A DNA stretch of 16,906 nucleotides from an uncultured Eubacteriales bacterium. GTDB lineage: Bacteria > Bacillota > Clostridia > Oscillospirales > Butyricicoccaceae. Below the pieces are notes generated by a model. It worked only from the letters and a program-made list of their open reading frames with translations, made no database searches and was not told where the DNA came from. The DNA lies in assembly GCA_910585875.1 (NCBI GenBank), contig CAJUIK010000039.1, forward strand, positions 1-16,906. Reading direction: 5' to 3'. A program made the position numbers and the translations under genes. Positions 1-6,788 of this stretch are shown here, in pieces (the first letter of the stretch is position 1; each line of letters begins with the position of its first letter).

Positions 1-713
1 AGGAAAAGCTGTCCCTGCTGTCCGGCGGCGTTTTCCACAGCGGCCTTCAGGCCCATTTTTCCGACCCGCTGCCCTATTGGCTGGACTTGGATTATGACTA
101 TTCCTCCACAGATCGGGATTATCAAATCGCCGTCGATATGGCCGACGACGTCACCATCTCCCCTCTGCTTACCGGCAGCCGCTATACCCAAGAAAGCGCC
201 CTTTCCCAATGCTGGAGCCAACTGGACCGGCTGTCGGCGCTGGAGCTGACCCCTCCGATCCAGAGAGACGAGTCCTGGGACGTGGCGATACAGCCGCTGC
301 TCTATCTTTCCCGCTCCGCTCCTTCGCACACGCTGATTGTCTGGCAAATCCGGCTGCGGCAGGGCGGCCGCCAGCTGTGGATTTCCCTGGACGACGACTC
401 GGGCCTGATTCTCTATATCCAGCAAATCGACGATTCTTTCTCCGTTCTTCTGACAGAAAGCGACTTATCAGAGAAAATGGCCCTTTGGGGGCAATATTGG
501 GGCCTGGAAATGGAGGACTTTCGCCAAAGCGCCATTTATAGCAAAAAATTTCAAACCGCTCGATGCGTCGCCTCCTACTTGGAAAACGGCGAACCCTTTT
601 TGTTCGCCGCCCGGTTCGCTCCCAGTTTCTGCACCTTCGGCGTCCTGACAACCCAGCAGGATCGCCAGCCCTTCCGTTCGGACACAGTTGTAGACTCTAC
701 AAAAACAGCGTAA
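1..713 (+). CDS. 3' part of an unrecognised protein
   Basis: The reading frame is open from base 3 to a TAA at 711-713, giving about 236 visible residues with no stop at the left edge. The gene therefore almost certainly starts outside the window; a TTG at 87 is a possible but unsupported internal start. The visible protein is mixed polar and aromatic, rich in Asp, Ser, Gln and Leu, with no transmembrane segment and no catalytic motif I can name. The pattern WISLDDDSGLILYIQQ near the middle looks like an antiparallel beta-sheet segment. The gene converges on sigF, and a hairpin with a T-run follows its stop. I do not recognise the family and assign no function. I am confident that it is coding, from codon use and the long frame ending at a terminator. 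Confidence 0.7.
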   Translation, partial: EKLSLLSGGVFHSGLQAHFSDPLPYWLDLDYDYSSTDRDYQIAVDMADDVTISPLLTGSRYTQESALSQCWSQLDRLSALELTPPIQRDESWDVAIQPLLYLSRSAPSHTLIVWQIRLRQGGRQLWISLDDDSGLILYIQQIDDSFSVLLTESDLSEKMALWGQYWGLEMEDFRQSAIYSKKFQTARCVASYLENGEPFLFAARFAPSFCTFGVLTTQQDRQPFRSDTVVDSTKTA

Positions 714-737
714 ATCTGCCGGCCGAAAATCAAGCAG

Positions 738-767
738 AAATCCCCCTATCAAAACGGGGGATTTTTC
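738..767 (+). terminator. Intrinsic terminator after the first gene
   Basis: The arms aaatccccc (738-746) and gggggattt (756-764) form a 9-bp stem with a 9-nt loop, followed by further T residues on the plus strand. It lies 24 bases after the TAA at 711-713. It sits between convergent genes, but the T-run favours termination of plus-strand transcription. Confidence 0.8.
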
Positions 768-802
768 ATGTTCCGGCTCCGCCCGCTCCCGCCGCCATGG
801 CG

Positions 803-820
803 AAAAAGCCCAAAGGGCCT
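803..820 (-). terminator. Possible weak terminator of the spoIIA operon
   Basis: On the minus strand, 14 bases after the sigF stop, AGGCCC (820-815) can pair with GGGCTT (811-806) around a TTT loop, followed by a run of T (807-803). The stem is only 6 bp with one G-T pair, so this is a modest terminator candidate. Confidence 0.5.
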
Positions 821-833
821 GTCCATCTATTCT

Positions 834-1550
834 TCATTCTCCCAGTATGGTTCGTATCCGCTGGATGGCCCGGCGCTCCAACCGGGAGACTTGAACTTGA
901 GAAACCCCCAGAGCCTGAGCGGTTTTCTGCTGGGTCATATCCCGGAAATACCGGAGCAAAATCACCGCCCGCTCCCGTTCGGGCAGCTGCTGAACGGCGG
1001 TTTTCACCGCCATTCTCTCCACGCGGGTCTCCTCGTCGTCCTCCGCCGGGCAGATATCCATCAACCGGAATCCGTCTTCCCCGATTTCCGCGTTCAGCGA
1101 CATGGCGGATTGGCAAGCGGTTTCCCCGGCGGCGATTTCCTCCGGCGGAATGCCCGTTTCCTCTGCCAACTCGGACAGCCGCGGCTCCCGGCCCAGCCGT
1201 TCGCTGAGACGTTGGCGAGCCTGGGATACTTTTGCCTGGGCCTCTTTGACGCTGCGGCTCACTTTAATCATGCCGTCGTCCCGCAGAAAACGGCGGATTT
1301 CTCCGGCGATTTTGGGCACGGCGTATGTAGAAAATTGGGTGTCGAAGGCGGCGTCAAAGCCTTCCACCGCTTTGAGCAGGCCGATGCATCCCAGCTGAAA
1401 CAGGTCGTCGCTGTCCACGCCCCGGCCGAAAAACCGCCGGGCCACGCTCCAGACCAAGGGGCTATTTTGTTCCACCAGCCGCTCCATGGCCTGTTTGTCC
1501 CCCTGCTGGGCCCTGCGTATCAGTTCGCCCCGCTCCTCCAGGCCGGTCAA
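834..1550 (-). CDS. sigF: RNA polymerase sporulation sigma factor SigF (forespore, early)
   Basis: Sigma-70 family protein of 238 aa (B. subtilis SigF is about 255). It directs early forespore transcription. Region 2 is clear (DDLFQLGCIGLLKAVEGFD, then FSTYAVPKIAGEIRRFLRDD), and region 4 carries the helix-turn-helix TQQKTAQALGVSQVQVSRLE near the C terminus. SigF identity rests on this sequence plus the directly upstream spoIIAA and spoIIAB. The start is a TTG at 1550 with GGGAGG six bases upstream. It overlaps the spoIIAB stop as TTGA, so translation is probably coupled, which would help match the amounts of sigma factor and anti-sigma factor. By family knowledge, SpoIIAB holds it inactive until SpoIIAA is dephosphorylated in the forespore. 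It is the last gene of the operon. Confidence 0.96.
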   Translation of the reverse strand: MTGLEERGELIRRAQQGDKQAMERLVEQNSPLVWSVARRFFGRGVDSDDLFQLGCIGLLKAVEGFDAAFDTQFSTYAVPKIAGEIRRFLRDDGMIKVSRSVKEAQAKVSQARQRLSERLGREPRLSELAEETGIPPEEIAAGETACQSAMSLNAEIGEDGFRLMDICPAEDDEETRVERMAVKTAVQQLPERERAVILLRYFRDMTQQKTAQALGVSQVQVSRLERRAIQRIRTILGE

Positions 1551-1993
1551 GCCTGTCCTCCCGCCCGAGGCGAAAGCCGTTTGCGCATCCGCACCGTCAC
1601 CCCTCTGCCCGGGGAGGAGCGGACCGTCAGGCTGTCCATAAAGCTCTCCATGATGGTAAAGCCCATGCCGCTCCGCTCTCGGCCTCCGGTGGTGAACATG
1701 GGCTGACGGGCCTGATCCACGTCCTCAATACCCTTGCCCTTGTCTCGGACAGAGATTTCCACCAGACCCTGCTCATAAATCCGGGCCGTCATCACAATTT
1801 CCCCCACCTTGTCTGGATAAGCGTGGACAATGCAGTTGGTCACCGCTTCCGAGACGGCGGTTTTCAGGTCGTTGAGCTCGTCGATCGTAGGGTCCAGCGG
1901 CGCGATGAAAGCGGCGGCGCTGACTCGGGCAAACCCTTCGTTCACCGAGCGGCTGTCAAATCGCAGCGTCATCTGGTTGATTATCTGTTTCAT
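1547..1993 (-). CDS. spoIIAB: Anti-sigma F factor / SpoIIAA kinase SpoIIAB
   Basis: A 148-aa GHKL-family serine kinase and anti-sigma factor (B. subtilis protein 146 aa). The ATP-binding N-box is VSEAVTN, with Glu49 as the likely general base and Asn53 as the Mg ligand. The G1 box is RDKGKGI (83-89) and the G2 box ERSGMGFTIM (106-115). FARVSAAAF (21-29) matches the N-terminal helix that contacts sigma-F in known structures, with Arg23 at the conserved position. It binds SigF in the presence of ATP and phosphorylates SpoIIAA. I chose the ATG at 1993 over a TTG at 2008 because GGGAGG lies just upstream of the ATG and the ATG overlaps the spoIIAA stop as ATGA. Confidence 0.96.
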   Translation of the reverse strand: MKQIINQMTLRFDSRSVNEGFARVSAAAFIAPLDPTIDELNDLKTAVSEAVTNCIVHAYPDKVGEIVMTARIYEQGLVEISVRDKGKGIEDVDQARQPMFTTGGRERSGMGFTIMESFMDSLTVRSSPGRGVTVRMRKRLSPRAGGQA

Positions 1994-2307
1994 TTCTTTT
2001 CCTCCCAACCGATAAAGCGGACAAGCCGGGGAATGCCCGCCGCCGAAAATACCCGCATAGCTTGGCGAGAAGCGCCGGACACCGCCAGGCTGCCGCCGGA
2101 GGCCTGCATCTGCCGGGCGGCCTGCACCACCACCGCGATGCCGGAGCTGTCCATGAAGCTGACGCCAGAAAAATCCAGCTCCAGGCTGCCGGGGGCGTAG
2201 CTGTCGATGGCGTCCTCCAGGCTGCGCATGGCCTCCAGCGCCTCCCGGTGGCCCAGCTCGCCCTCCAGAATCGCCGCCATGCCCTGTTCCCTTTGCTCTA
2301 TTTTCAT
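1990..2307 (-). CDS. spoIIAA: Anti-sigma F factor antagonist SpoIIAA (STAS domain)
   Basis: A 105-aa single STAS-domain protein, slightly shorter than the 117 aa of B. subtilis. The motif FMDSSGIAVV (51-60) carries the phosphorylation site; Ser55, the second Ser of DSSG, aligns with Ser58 of B. subtilis SpoIIAA. Unphosphorylated SpoIIAA displaces SigF from SpoIIAB, and dephosphorylation by the SpoIIE phosphatase (not in this window) triggers forespore activation. I chose the ATG at 2307, with an AAAGGA ribosome site about 11 bases upstream. A longer in-frame extension to 2454 would read through the preceding terminator and lacks a ribosome site. It is the first gene of the operon, 154 bases downstream of the aminotransferase. 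Confidence 0.95.
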   Translation of the reverse strand: MKIEQREQGMAAILEGELGHREALEAMRSLEDAIDSYAPGSLELDFSGVSFMDSSGIAVVVQAARQMQASGGSLAVSGASRQAMRVFSAAGIPRLVRFIGWEEKK

Positions 2308-2350
2308 TTGCTTAACATCCTTTGCCTTTTTGTTTCCCGGGCTTGTCCCC

Positions 2351-2390
2351 AGCATACCAAAAAAGCCCTGCGTTTTTTGCCGAATCCTAC
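2351..2390 (-). promoter_or_regulatory. Candidate spoIIA promoter region with a Spo0A-like box
   Basis: The spoIIA operon starts after a strong terminator, so it needs its own promoter in 2308-2413. On the minus strand GTAGGATTC (2390-2382) matches 8 of 9 positions of the sigma-H -35 consensus RnAGGAWWW. The fitting -10 (AGGGCTTTT, 2369-2361) is poor in its core. TGCCGAA on the plus strand (2378-2384) fits the Spo0A box form TGNCGAA and overlaps the -35. An extended sigma-A type -10, TGGTATGCT (2359-2351), is an alternative without a good -35. The assignment is tentative. Confidence 0.35.
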
Positions 2391-2413
2391 CGAAAGGTTT
2401 CGCGCCCCTTGTG

Positions 2414-2439
2414 AAAAAAAGGCGGGCCCAAGCCCGCCT
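2414..2439 (-). terminator. Strong intrinsic terminator after the aminotransferase
   Basis: On the minus strand AGGCGGGC (2439-2432) and GCCCGCCT (2427-2420) form a perfect 8-bp stem with a 4-nt loop, followed by a run of seven T (2420-2414). It ends the carboxypeptidase-acetyltransferase-aminotransferase operon and separates it from spoIIA. Confidence 0.9.
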
Positions 2440-2461
2440 CTTTTCATCGCCCATATTCGAT

Positions 2462-3628
2462 CTATTTTCCCGACGCCATAGCCGCTTCTATCCGGTCGAA
2501 GGCCTGTTCCAGCACAGGGACGCCCTGGGTGCAGGCCAGCCGCAGGAAACCCTGGCCGCACTGGCCGAAAATATGGCCAGGCAAGGCTTTCACATGGGCC
2601 CGTTCCAGCAGCCATTGAACGGCCTGGGCGCTGTCCATGCCCGTCCCCCGGATATCCGGGAACAGATAAATGCTGCCCTGGGGCCGATGGACGGACACGC
2701 CGGGCAGGCGATTCAGCCGGCCGGCGGCGTATTCCAACCGGCGGCCGAATTCCGCCGCAATCTCCGGCGTAATTCTCTCCGCCTGACGCAGGGCGTAAAT
2801 AGCCGCCCGCTGAGAAACGGCGGGGGCGCTGTACATCATGAAATCGTTGAGCCCCGCCGCGGCCCGGATGATTTCCGGCGGCGCCACCAGGTTGCCCACC
2901 CGCATACCGGTCATGACAAAATTCTTGGAAAAAGAATTGACGCACACCGTCCGCTCCCGCATCCCGGAGACGGTGATCATAGGGGTAAACTGGGCCCCGC
3001 CAAAGACGAAGCCGGTGTAAATATCGTCGCAAATGGCCAGCAAATCATGGCGGATACAGACCTCCGCAATCTGCTCTAAGTTTTCCCGGCTGTAAACAGC
3101 GCCGGTGGGATTGTTGGGGGTGTTGAGCAGCAACGCCTTCGTCTTGGGCGTGATCAGGCCCTCCAGCCTCTGAGGATTTAGGGCGAAGCCCTCTTCCCCA
3201 TAGGTAGGCAGCGACACGGGGACGCCTCCCGCCAGCCGAATTTGATCCGGGTAAATCATAAAATAGGGATCCGGCACAATCACCTCGTCCCCCGGGTCGA
3301 CCACCGCCATCATGGTTTCCGTCATGCCCAGGCAGCCCGCAGAGGTGACCATCGTTTCATCCAGGCCGATATCCAGGCCGTAGAACCGTTTATAATAGTT
3401 GCGGATTTCCTGACGCAGCTCCAGGTCGCCGATGGGATTGGTGTATTTGGTGTGCCCCGCCCGGGCGTCCGCGAAGGCGGGCTCCAATATTTCCGACGGC
3501 GTGGGCAAATCCGGGTCGCCCACCGTCAGATCGATCAGGTCCTCATAGTCCGCCGCCGGCCGGGTCGGATGTTCCGTCTCTTGGGCCCCCGCGGCGCACC
3601 GGGCCGCGATCCAGTTTCTTTTTGTCAT
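2462..3628 (-). CDS. Pyridoxal-phosphate aminotransferase, class I/II (aspartate aminotransferase-like)
   Basis: A 388-aa fold-type I aminotransferase, a typical length for the family. Visible motifs are LTVGDPDLPTP (34-44, N-terminal substrate loop), NTPNNPTG (169-176), DDIY (201-204, the PLP-ring Asp and Tyr region), SFSKNFVMTGMRVG (232-245, with Lys235 as the Schiff-base lysine and Arg243 binding phosphate) and FLRLACTQ near the C terminus with the carboxylate-binding Arg. It transfers amino groups between amino acids and 2-oxo acids in the cytoplasm; the substrate cannot be read from sequence. The start is the ATG at 3628 with AAAGGAAA upstream. It is the last gene of a three-gene operon, 24 bases after the acetyltransferase, and is followed by a strong terminator. 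Confidence 0.92.
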   Translation of the reverse strand: MTKRNWIAARCAAGAQETEHPTRPAADYEDLIDLTVGDPDLPTPSEILEPAFADARAGHTKYTNPIGDLELRQEIRNYYKRFYGLDIGLDETMVTSAGCLGMTETMMAVVDPGDEVIVPDPYFMIYPDQIRLAGGVPVSLPTYGEEGFALNPQRLEGLITPKTKALLLNTPNNPTGAVYSRENLEQIAEVCIRHDLLAICDDIYTGFVFGGAQFTPMITVSGMRERTVCVNSFSKNFVMTGMRVGNLVAPPEIIRAAAGLNDFMMYSAPAVSQRAAIYALRQAERITPEIAAEFGRRLEYAAGRLNRLPGVSVHRPQGSIYLFPDIRGTGMDSAQAVQWLLERAHVKALPGHIFGQCGQGFLRLACTQGVPVLEQAFDRIEAAMASGK

Positions 3629-3652
3629 TGTTCGGTTTTCCTTTCCATTCTA

Positions 3653-4246
3653 TCAAAGCGGCTGGTCGGCCTGGGGCTGCTCTTCGTGGGAAGAGGGCGG
3701 GCAACGGTAAACCATCAGCGTCTCGTCCTCATAGCCGCCGTCCCGCAGGCGGAAGGCCCGGGGCAGCCGCCCCCGCTCTTCAAACCCAGCCCGGCGATAC
3801 AGGGCCAATCCCCTCTCGTTGGAAGACAAGACCTCCAGCTCGATCTGTTCATATCCCAGGCCGGGCGCCAGGGCCAAGGCGGCTTCCAGCAGCCGCCCTC
3901 CCAACCCCAGGCCCCAATATTCCCGCAGCACGCCCACGCCTATCGCAGCCCGGTGACGCAGCTTTTCCGCTTCTCCCACCGGGTTTACGCTGATATTCCC
4001 AATCAATTTTCCCCGAATAAAGGCGGCGATCATTGCGTCGCGCCGGCTGTCAGCCATGGTTTGAATAAACCGCCGCTCCTGTTCCTCGGTTTGAGTCAGC
4101 TCCTCCGGGTATCGGGTCAGGTTATCGGTTTCGCCACAGATTTGTTTTAAGTATTGCAGCAGCCGTCCCGCGTCCTCCGGCCCCGGGCTGCGCAGCAGGC
4201 AGGCGGTTCCGTCCTTCAGCAGAACGCGGCGTTGGGCGACAATCAT
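3653..4246 (-). CDS. GNAT family N-acetyltransferase
   Basis: A 197-aa GNAT protein. The acetyl-CoA binding motif A is seen in IGVGVLREYWGLGLGGRLLE (the WGLGLGG stretch binds the pyrophosphate), and motif B in ALYRRAGFEERGRLPRAF. The N-terminal part (LLRSPGPEDAGRLLQYL) fits the first GNAT strand and helix. The overall pattern resembles RimJ/RimL-like or small-molecule acetyltransferases. The acceptor is unknown. The start at 4246 has AAAGGAG eight bases upstream. It sits between an M32 carboxypeptidase (21-base gap) and an aminotransferase (24-base gap), so co-expression is nearly certain and a link to amino acid or peptide turnover is plausible but unproven. The C-terminal tail PPSSHEEQPQADQPL is low-complexity and likely disordered. 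Confidence 0.9.
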   Translation of the reverse strand: MIVAQRRVLLKDGTACLLRSPGPEDAGRLLQYLKQICGETDNLTRYPEELTQTEEQERRFIQTMADSRRDAMIAAFIRGKLIGNISVNPVGEAEKLRHRAAIGVGVLREYWGLGLGGRLLEAALALAPGLGYEQIELEVLSSNERGLALYRRAGFEERGRLPRAFRLRDGGYEDETLMVYRCPPSSHEEQPQADQPL

Positions 4247-4267
4247 AGTCCTTCTCCTTTGCCCCGG

Positions 4268-5764
4268 CTATTTCAGCTTCACCAGATATTTTTCCCGCAG
4301 ATAATCCAGGAAATATTGCTCCGTCAGTACCTCGCCCGTGGCCTTTTCCAGCACCTCTTTGGGCGTCATAGCCCGGCCGTACTGGTGGACGTTGTCATAC
4401 AGCCATTGGTTGATGGGCGCGAATTCCCCTTTGGCAATCAGGCCGTCGAAATCAGGCAGGGTTTTCTTTATGGCGTGGAGCAGCTGGCCGCCGTAGAGGT
4501 TGCCCAGGGTATAGCTCTGGAAATATCCCACATGGCCGGAAGCCCAGTGGATGTCCTGAAGCGCCCCTTCCCGGGCGTCTTTGGGCGTCAAACCAAAGGT
4601 CTCCTGATACTTAGCCCGCCAGATTTCCTCAAAATCGTCGGTTTTGGTCTTGCCGTCAAACCAGTCCTTCTCCATCTCAAACCGAATGATGGGATGAAGG
4701 CTGTACGTCAGCTCGTCGGCGGTGATACGGTGGAGGCTGGGCTTCACCTGCATCAGCGCCATATAGAATTTCTCCATAGGCACGTTTTTCAGATGGGGGA
4801 AGTATTTCTGCACTACAGGATAGGCCAGGCCCCAGAACTCCGGGGATTTGCCGATGATATTCTCATAGAAGCGGGCCTGCCCCTCGTGCATAGCGCCGCC
4901 CAGGCCGCCCCACAGCCCATTTTCCACCGCTTGGTCGTTGGAGTTATATCCATACCGGGCGTGGCCGCCTTCATGGAGCATGGTAAAGACGCCTCCCCAG
5001 CAGCCCTTATAGCTGATGGCGATTCGGCAGTCCCGGGGGCCCACGCCGGTACACATCCCGTGAAGCACCTGGCTGTCGTGGGCGCATTTGTCGTCAAAGC
5101 CGGTGAGCATATTGATTTCAAAAGCCATATCCCGCCGCTGCTGGTGGGTATATTCCGTGTCCAGCACGCTGACGTCGATAGCCGCGTGCCTGTCCCGAAT
5201 CTGGTTCAGGATCTCCACCACGCCCGCTTTCAGCCCGGCAAAAAGGCGGGCCGCTTCGGCCGTGTCGATCCCCTGATCCACCGTGTCGCACAACACGTCG
5301 AAAGCCGGCTTGTTGGGGTCGATGGCCTCGGCCATCCGCTTTTTCAGCTCGAAAAGCCCGGCGATCCAAGGCTTATACTGCTCAAAGCTGTTGGCTTCCA
5401 GGGCGTCCCGCCAGGCCAGCTGGGCTTTGCCGGTGTAATTGCGCAGCTCCACCTGCAAATCCGCCGGAGCCCGCGTCGCCATCGCATACCGCCGGCAAAG
5501 TTCCTTCGCCATGCCCCGCTGATAGAGGTCTTCAAAATCGCCGTCCCCCATCTCCTCCAGCTCCGCCACGATTTTGGCGGTCTCCGGGGCTTTCAGCTGA
5601 TCCAGCGCCTGCCGGGTAAAGAACCCGCTGACTTCCGAGCGATAGGGCTGCCCTTTGGCGGAAAGCCCTTCCCAAAGATCCCAGCCCATCAACCCTTGGA
5701 CGCTGTCGTAATACCTCTGCTGCCGCAGAATCTCCTTTGCCTTTTCCATGGTTTTGGATGCCAT
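4268..5764 (-). CDS. Metallocarboxypeptidase, peptidase family M32 (carboxypeptidase Taq type)
   Basis: A 498-aa M32 carboxypeptidase, the usual family length of about 500. The zinc motif HEGGH is at 264-268 (HExxH), and the third ligand Glu294 lies in MHEGQARFYENIIG. The 30-residue spacing from the first His matches the spacing in the P. furiosus enzyme (His269 to Glu299). ELTYSLHPIIRFEME is the conserved helix near the C-terminal substrate pocket. The family motif DXRXT appears as DCRIA (245-249), so the Thr is Ala here. It removes C-terminal residues from peptides, probably in the cytoplasm since no signal peptide is seen. The start is the ATG at 5764 with GGGAGG upstream. It is the first gene of its operon, with a near-consensus promoter at 5806-5834. 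Confidence 0.95.
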   Translation of the reverse strand: MASKTMEKAKEILRQQRYYDSVQGLMGWDLWEGLSAKGQPYRSEVSGFFTRQALDQLKAPETAKIVAELEEMGDGDFEDLYQRGMAKELCRRYAMATRAPADLQVELRNYTGKAQLAWRDALEANSFEQYKPWIAGLFELKKRMAEAIDPNKPAFDVLCDTVDQGIDTAEAARLFAGLKAGVVEILNQIRDRHAAIDVSVLDTEYTHQQRRDMAFEINMLTGFDDKCAHDSQVLHGMCTGVGPRDCRIAISYKGCWGGVFTMLHEGGHARYGYNSNDQAVENGLWGGLGGAMHEGQARFYENIIGKSPEFWGLAYPVVQKYFPHLKNVPMEKFYMALMQVKPSLHRITADELTYSLHPIIRFEMEKDWFDGKTKTDDFEEIWRAKYQETFGLTPKDAREGALQDIHWASGHVGYFQSYTLGNLYGGQLLHAIKKTLPDFDGLIAKGEFAPINQWLYDNVHQYGRAMTPKEVLEKATGEVLTEQYFLDYLREKYLVKLK

Positions 5765-5805
5765 TTGCGTCTGCCTCCCTTGTAATAAAATCGGTCTCTT
5801 CTTTT

Positions 5806-5834
5806 AGTATAGTAGAGAATCCTCCCATTCTCAA
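5806..5834 (-). promoter_or_regulatory. Sigma-A promoter of the M32 carboxypeptidase operon
   Basis: On the minus strand, -35 TTGAGA (5834-5829) and -10 TATACT (5811-5806) are separated by 17 bp. The start codon lies about 35 bases beyond the expected transcription start. Confidence 0.85.
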
Positions 5835-5844
5835 GGGATTGGGC

Positions 5845-5877
5845 AAAAAAATTTCCCCCGGTTTGATCCGGGGGAAA
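5845..5877 (-). terminator. Intrinsic terminator upstream of the M32 operon
   Basis: On the minus strand TTTCCCCCGG (5877-5868) pairs with CCGGGGGAAA (5861-5852) around a 6-nt loop, giving a 10-bp stem, followed by seven T (5851-5845). It should stop transcription coming from the gene at 6048-6566 about 170 bases after that gene's stop. Confidence 0.9.
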
Positions 5878-5910
5878 CGACTGGCGGCAATCGATTCTGC
5901 CCTGAAGCGC

Positions 5911-6003
5911 GTCGGCCGGCGCCGACGGGAGCGCCGCGGAACCGGCCATTTTTCCAGCCTAATCCATTGCCCCGAGGGCCTAAGGGCAAAAGGCCCTTTG
6001 CCC
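5911..6003 (-). repeat. Hairpin-rich intergenic element, copy A
   Basis: This stretch lies downstream of the gene at 6048-6566. It contains GGGCAAAGGGCC (6003-5992, minus strand), then AGGCC and ATGGATTAGGC, and ends in the hairpin GTCGGCGCCGGCCGAC (5926-5911). Similar blocks in the same order occur in copy B (6636-6712) on the other side of that gene. The two end hairpins are 15 of 16 identical. Overlapping hairpins extend to 6042: 5971-5979 pairs with 6000-6008, and 6008-6016 with 6034-6042. I aligned these by eye, and the middle of the element aligns only with gaps. Confidence 0.4.
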
Positions 6004-6047
6004 TCGGGACGCCGCGCGGAGCGTCGTCGATTCCGCGGCGTCAAAAT

Positions 6048-6566
6048 TTATAGCGTCGCTCCGCCGGAAACCTGGCCGCCGTCCGGCGTCGCCCCCTCTC
6101 CCCCGTTCTCCGACGTCCCTTCCCGACGGTCCTGGTCCTCCAAGACGGATTCCCATTCTTTGGGGTTCTCTTTGGGCTTGCGCATGGCCATAGCCAGCCG
6201 ATAGCCGGCCGGGTCGTTTTTCATCAGATAGCGCAAATCCTCCGGCGGAACCCGGTCGCCGGCTCTGAGACGGGCAGCGATTCGGTTGCAGAGCTTCATG
6301 GCTCTGAGGCCTCGTTCCAAGGAATTCAGCATTTTTTCCTGATCGCTTCCCTGTCCTTGAGCCTGTTCCCAGCGTTTTTGGGCCTGTTCCCAATTTTCCC
6401 GGTTGCGCTGTTCCAGCATAGAAAGCGCCTGTCGAGAAAGGGCCAGCCGGTCCTCTGAATTTCTGAGGACCAGCGGCGATTTGTCCGCCGGAGCGGCGGC
6501 TTTCCCTTTCTGGGCCGATACGACAGCCGGCGCCCCCAGCTTTTTGCCCGATACCTTCAGCTCCAT
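6048..6566 (-). CDS. Small charged protein of unknown function
   Basis: A 172-aa protein that I do not recognise. I start it at the ATG at 6566 because AGGGAG lies about nine bases upstream. In-frame starts at 6593 and 6614 have no ribosome site. There is no signal peptide or membrane segment. Residues about 1-35 are basic and Ala/Lys-rich. About 40-95 form a likely amphipathic or coiled-coil helix rich in Glu, Gln and Arg, including the near-repeat NWEQAQKRWEQAQ. A conserved-looking patch follows, DLRYLMKNDPAGYRLAMAM. The tail is Gly/Glu-rich and disordered (EGTSENGGEGATPDGG). Codon use matches its neighbours, so recent transfer is not indicated. It lies alone between ribU and a terminator at 5845-5877, with hairpin-rich elements on both sides. 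I found no convincing promoter. Confidence 0.75.
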   Translation of the reverse strand: MELKVSGKKLGAPAVVSAQKGKAAAPADKSPLVLRNSEDRLALSRQALSMLEQRNRENWEQAQKRWEQAQGQGSDQEKMLNSLERGLRAMKLCNRIAARLRAGDRVPPEDLRYLMKNDPAGYRLAMAMRKPKENPKEWESVLEDQDRREGTSENGGEGATPDGGQVSGGATL

Positions 6567-6635
6567 TTTGACCGCTCCCTTCCGAGTATCCATATATGTA
6601 TGATATCGGAACAATTTCCCCTCCGCTTAAGTCAT

Positions 6636-6712
6636 GTCGGCCAGCGCCGACAAGCATACTGCGGGCCTGAATCATAGCGGCGGCGGCCTTTTGCGCACAA
6701 GGGCCCTTGCCC
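6636..6712 (-). repeat. Hairpin-rich intergenic element, copy B
   Basis: This lies between ribU and the unknown gene at 6048-6566. Read on the minus strand it starts GGGCAAGGGCCC (6712-6701), continues through AGGCC and ATGATTCAGGC, and ends in the hairpin GTCGGCGCTGGCCGAC (6651-6636). It resembles copy A (5911-6003) in block order and orientation, but its internal spacing is about 16 bases shorter. The similarity was judged by eye and could be partly chance in GC-rich DNA. Confidence 0.4.
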
Positions 6713-6717
6713 AGCAA

Positions 6718-6773
6718 AGGACCCCAGCTCAAAGTCCCATTCTACAGCCGTGCAAAATGGGGAGCTTGGTCCT
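6718..6773 (-). other. Long imperfect hairpin in the ribU 3' region
   Basis: Three helical blocks pair in nested order: aggacc (6718-6723) with ggtcct (6768-6773), agctc (6726-6730) with gagct (6762-6766), and cccatt (6736-6741) with aatggg (6756-6761). They total 17 bp around a 14-nt loop. No T-run follows on either strand, so it is not a standard terminator. It lies just after the ribU stop and could be a processing or stability hairpin or part of an unannotated RNA. It does not match any RNA family I know. Confidence 0.5.
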
Positions 6774-6788
6774 CGGGTCTGCCCGACG

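Noticed and set aside
2308..2454. N-terminal extension of SpoIIAA
   Set aside because: It would be translated from the terminator hairpin and promoter region, and the STAS domain begins at the ATG at 2307.
4154..5785. A 543-codon open frame on the plus strand
   Set aside because: It is antisense to the M32 carboxypeptidase and GNAT genes, whose catalytic motifs are intact. It has no ribosome site, and long antisense frames are common in GC-rich genes.
6612..6621. Sigma-F-like -10 (GGGGAAATTG on the minus strand) upstream of the unknown gene
   Set aside because: The matching -35 position 15 bp upstream reads GCCGA, which does not fit, so no forespore promoter is claimed.
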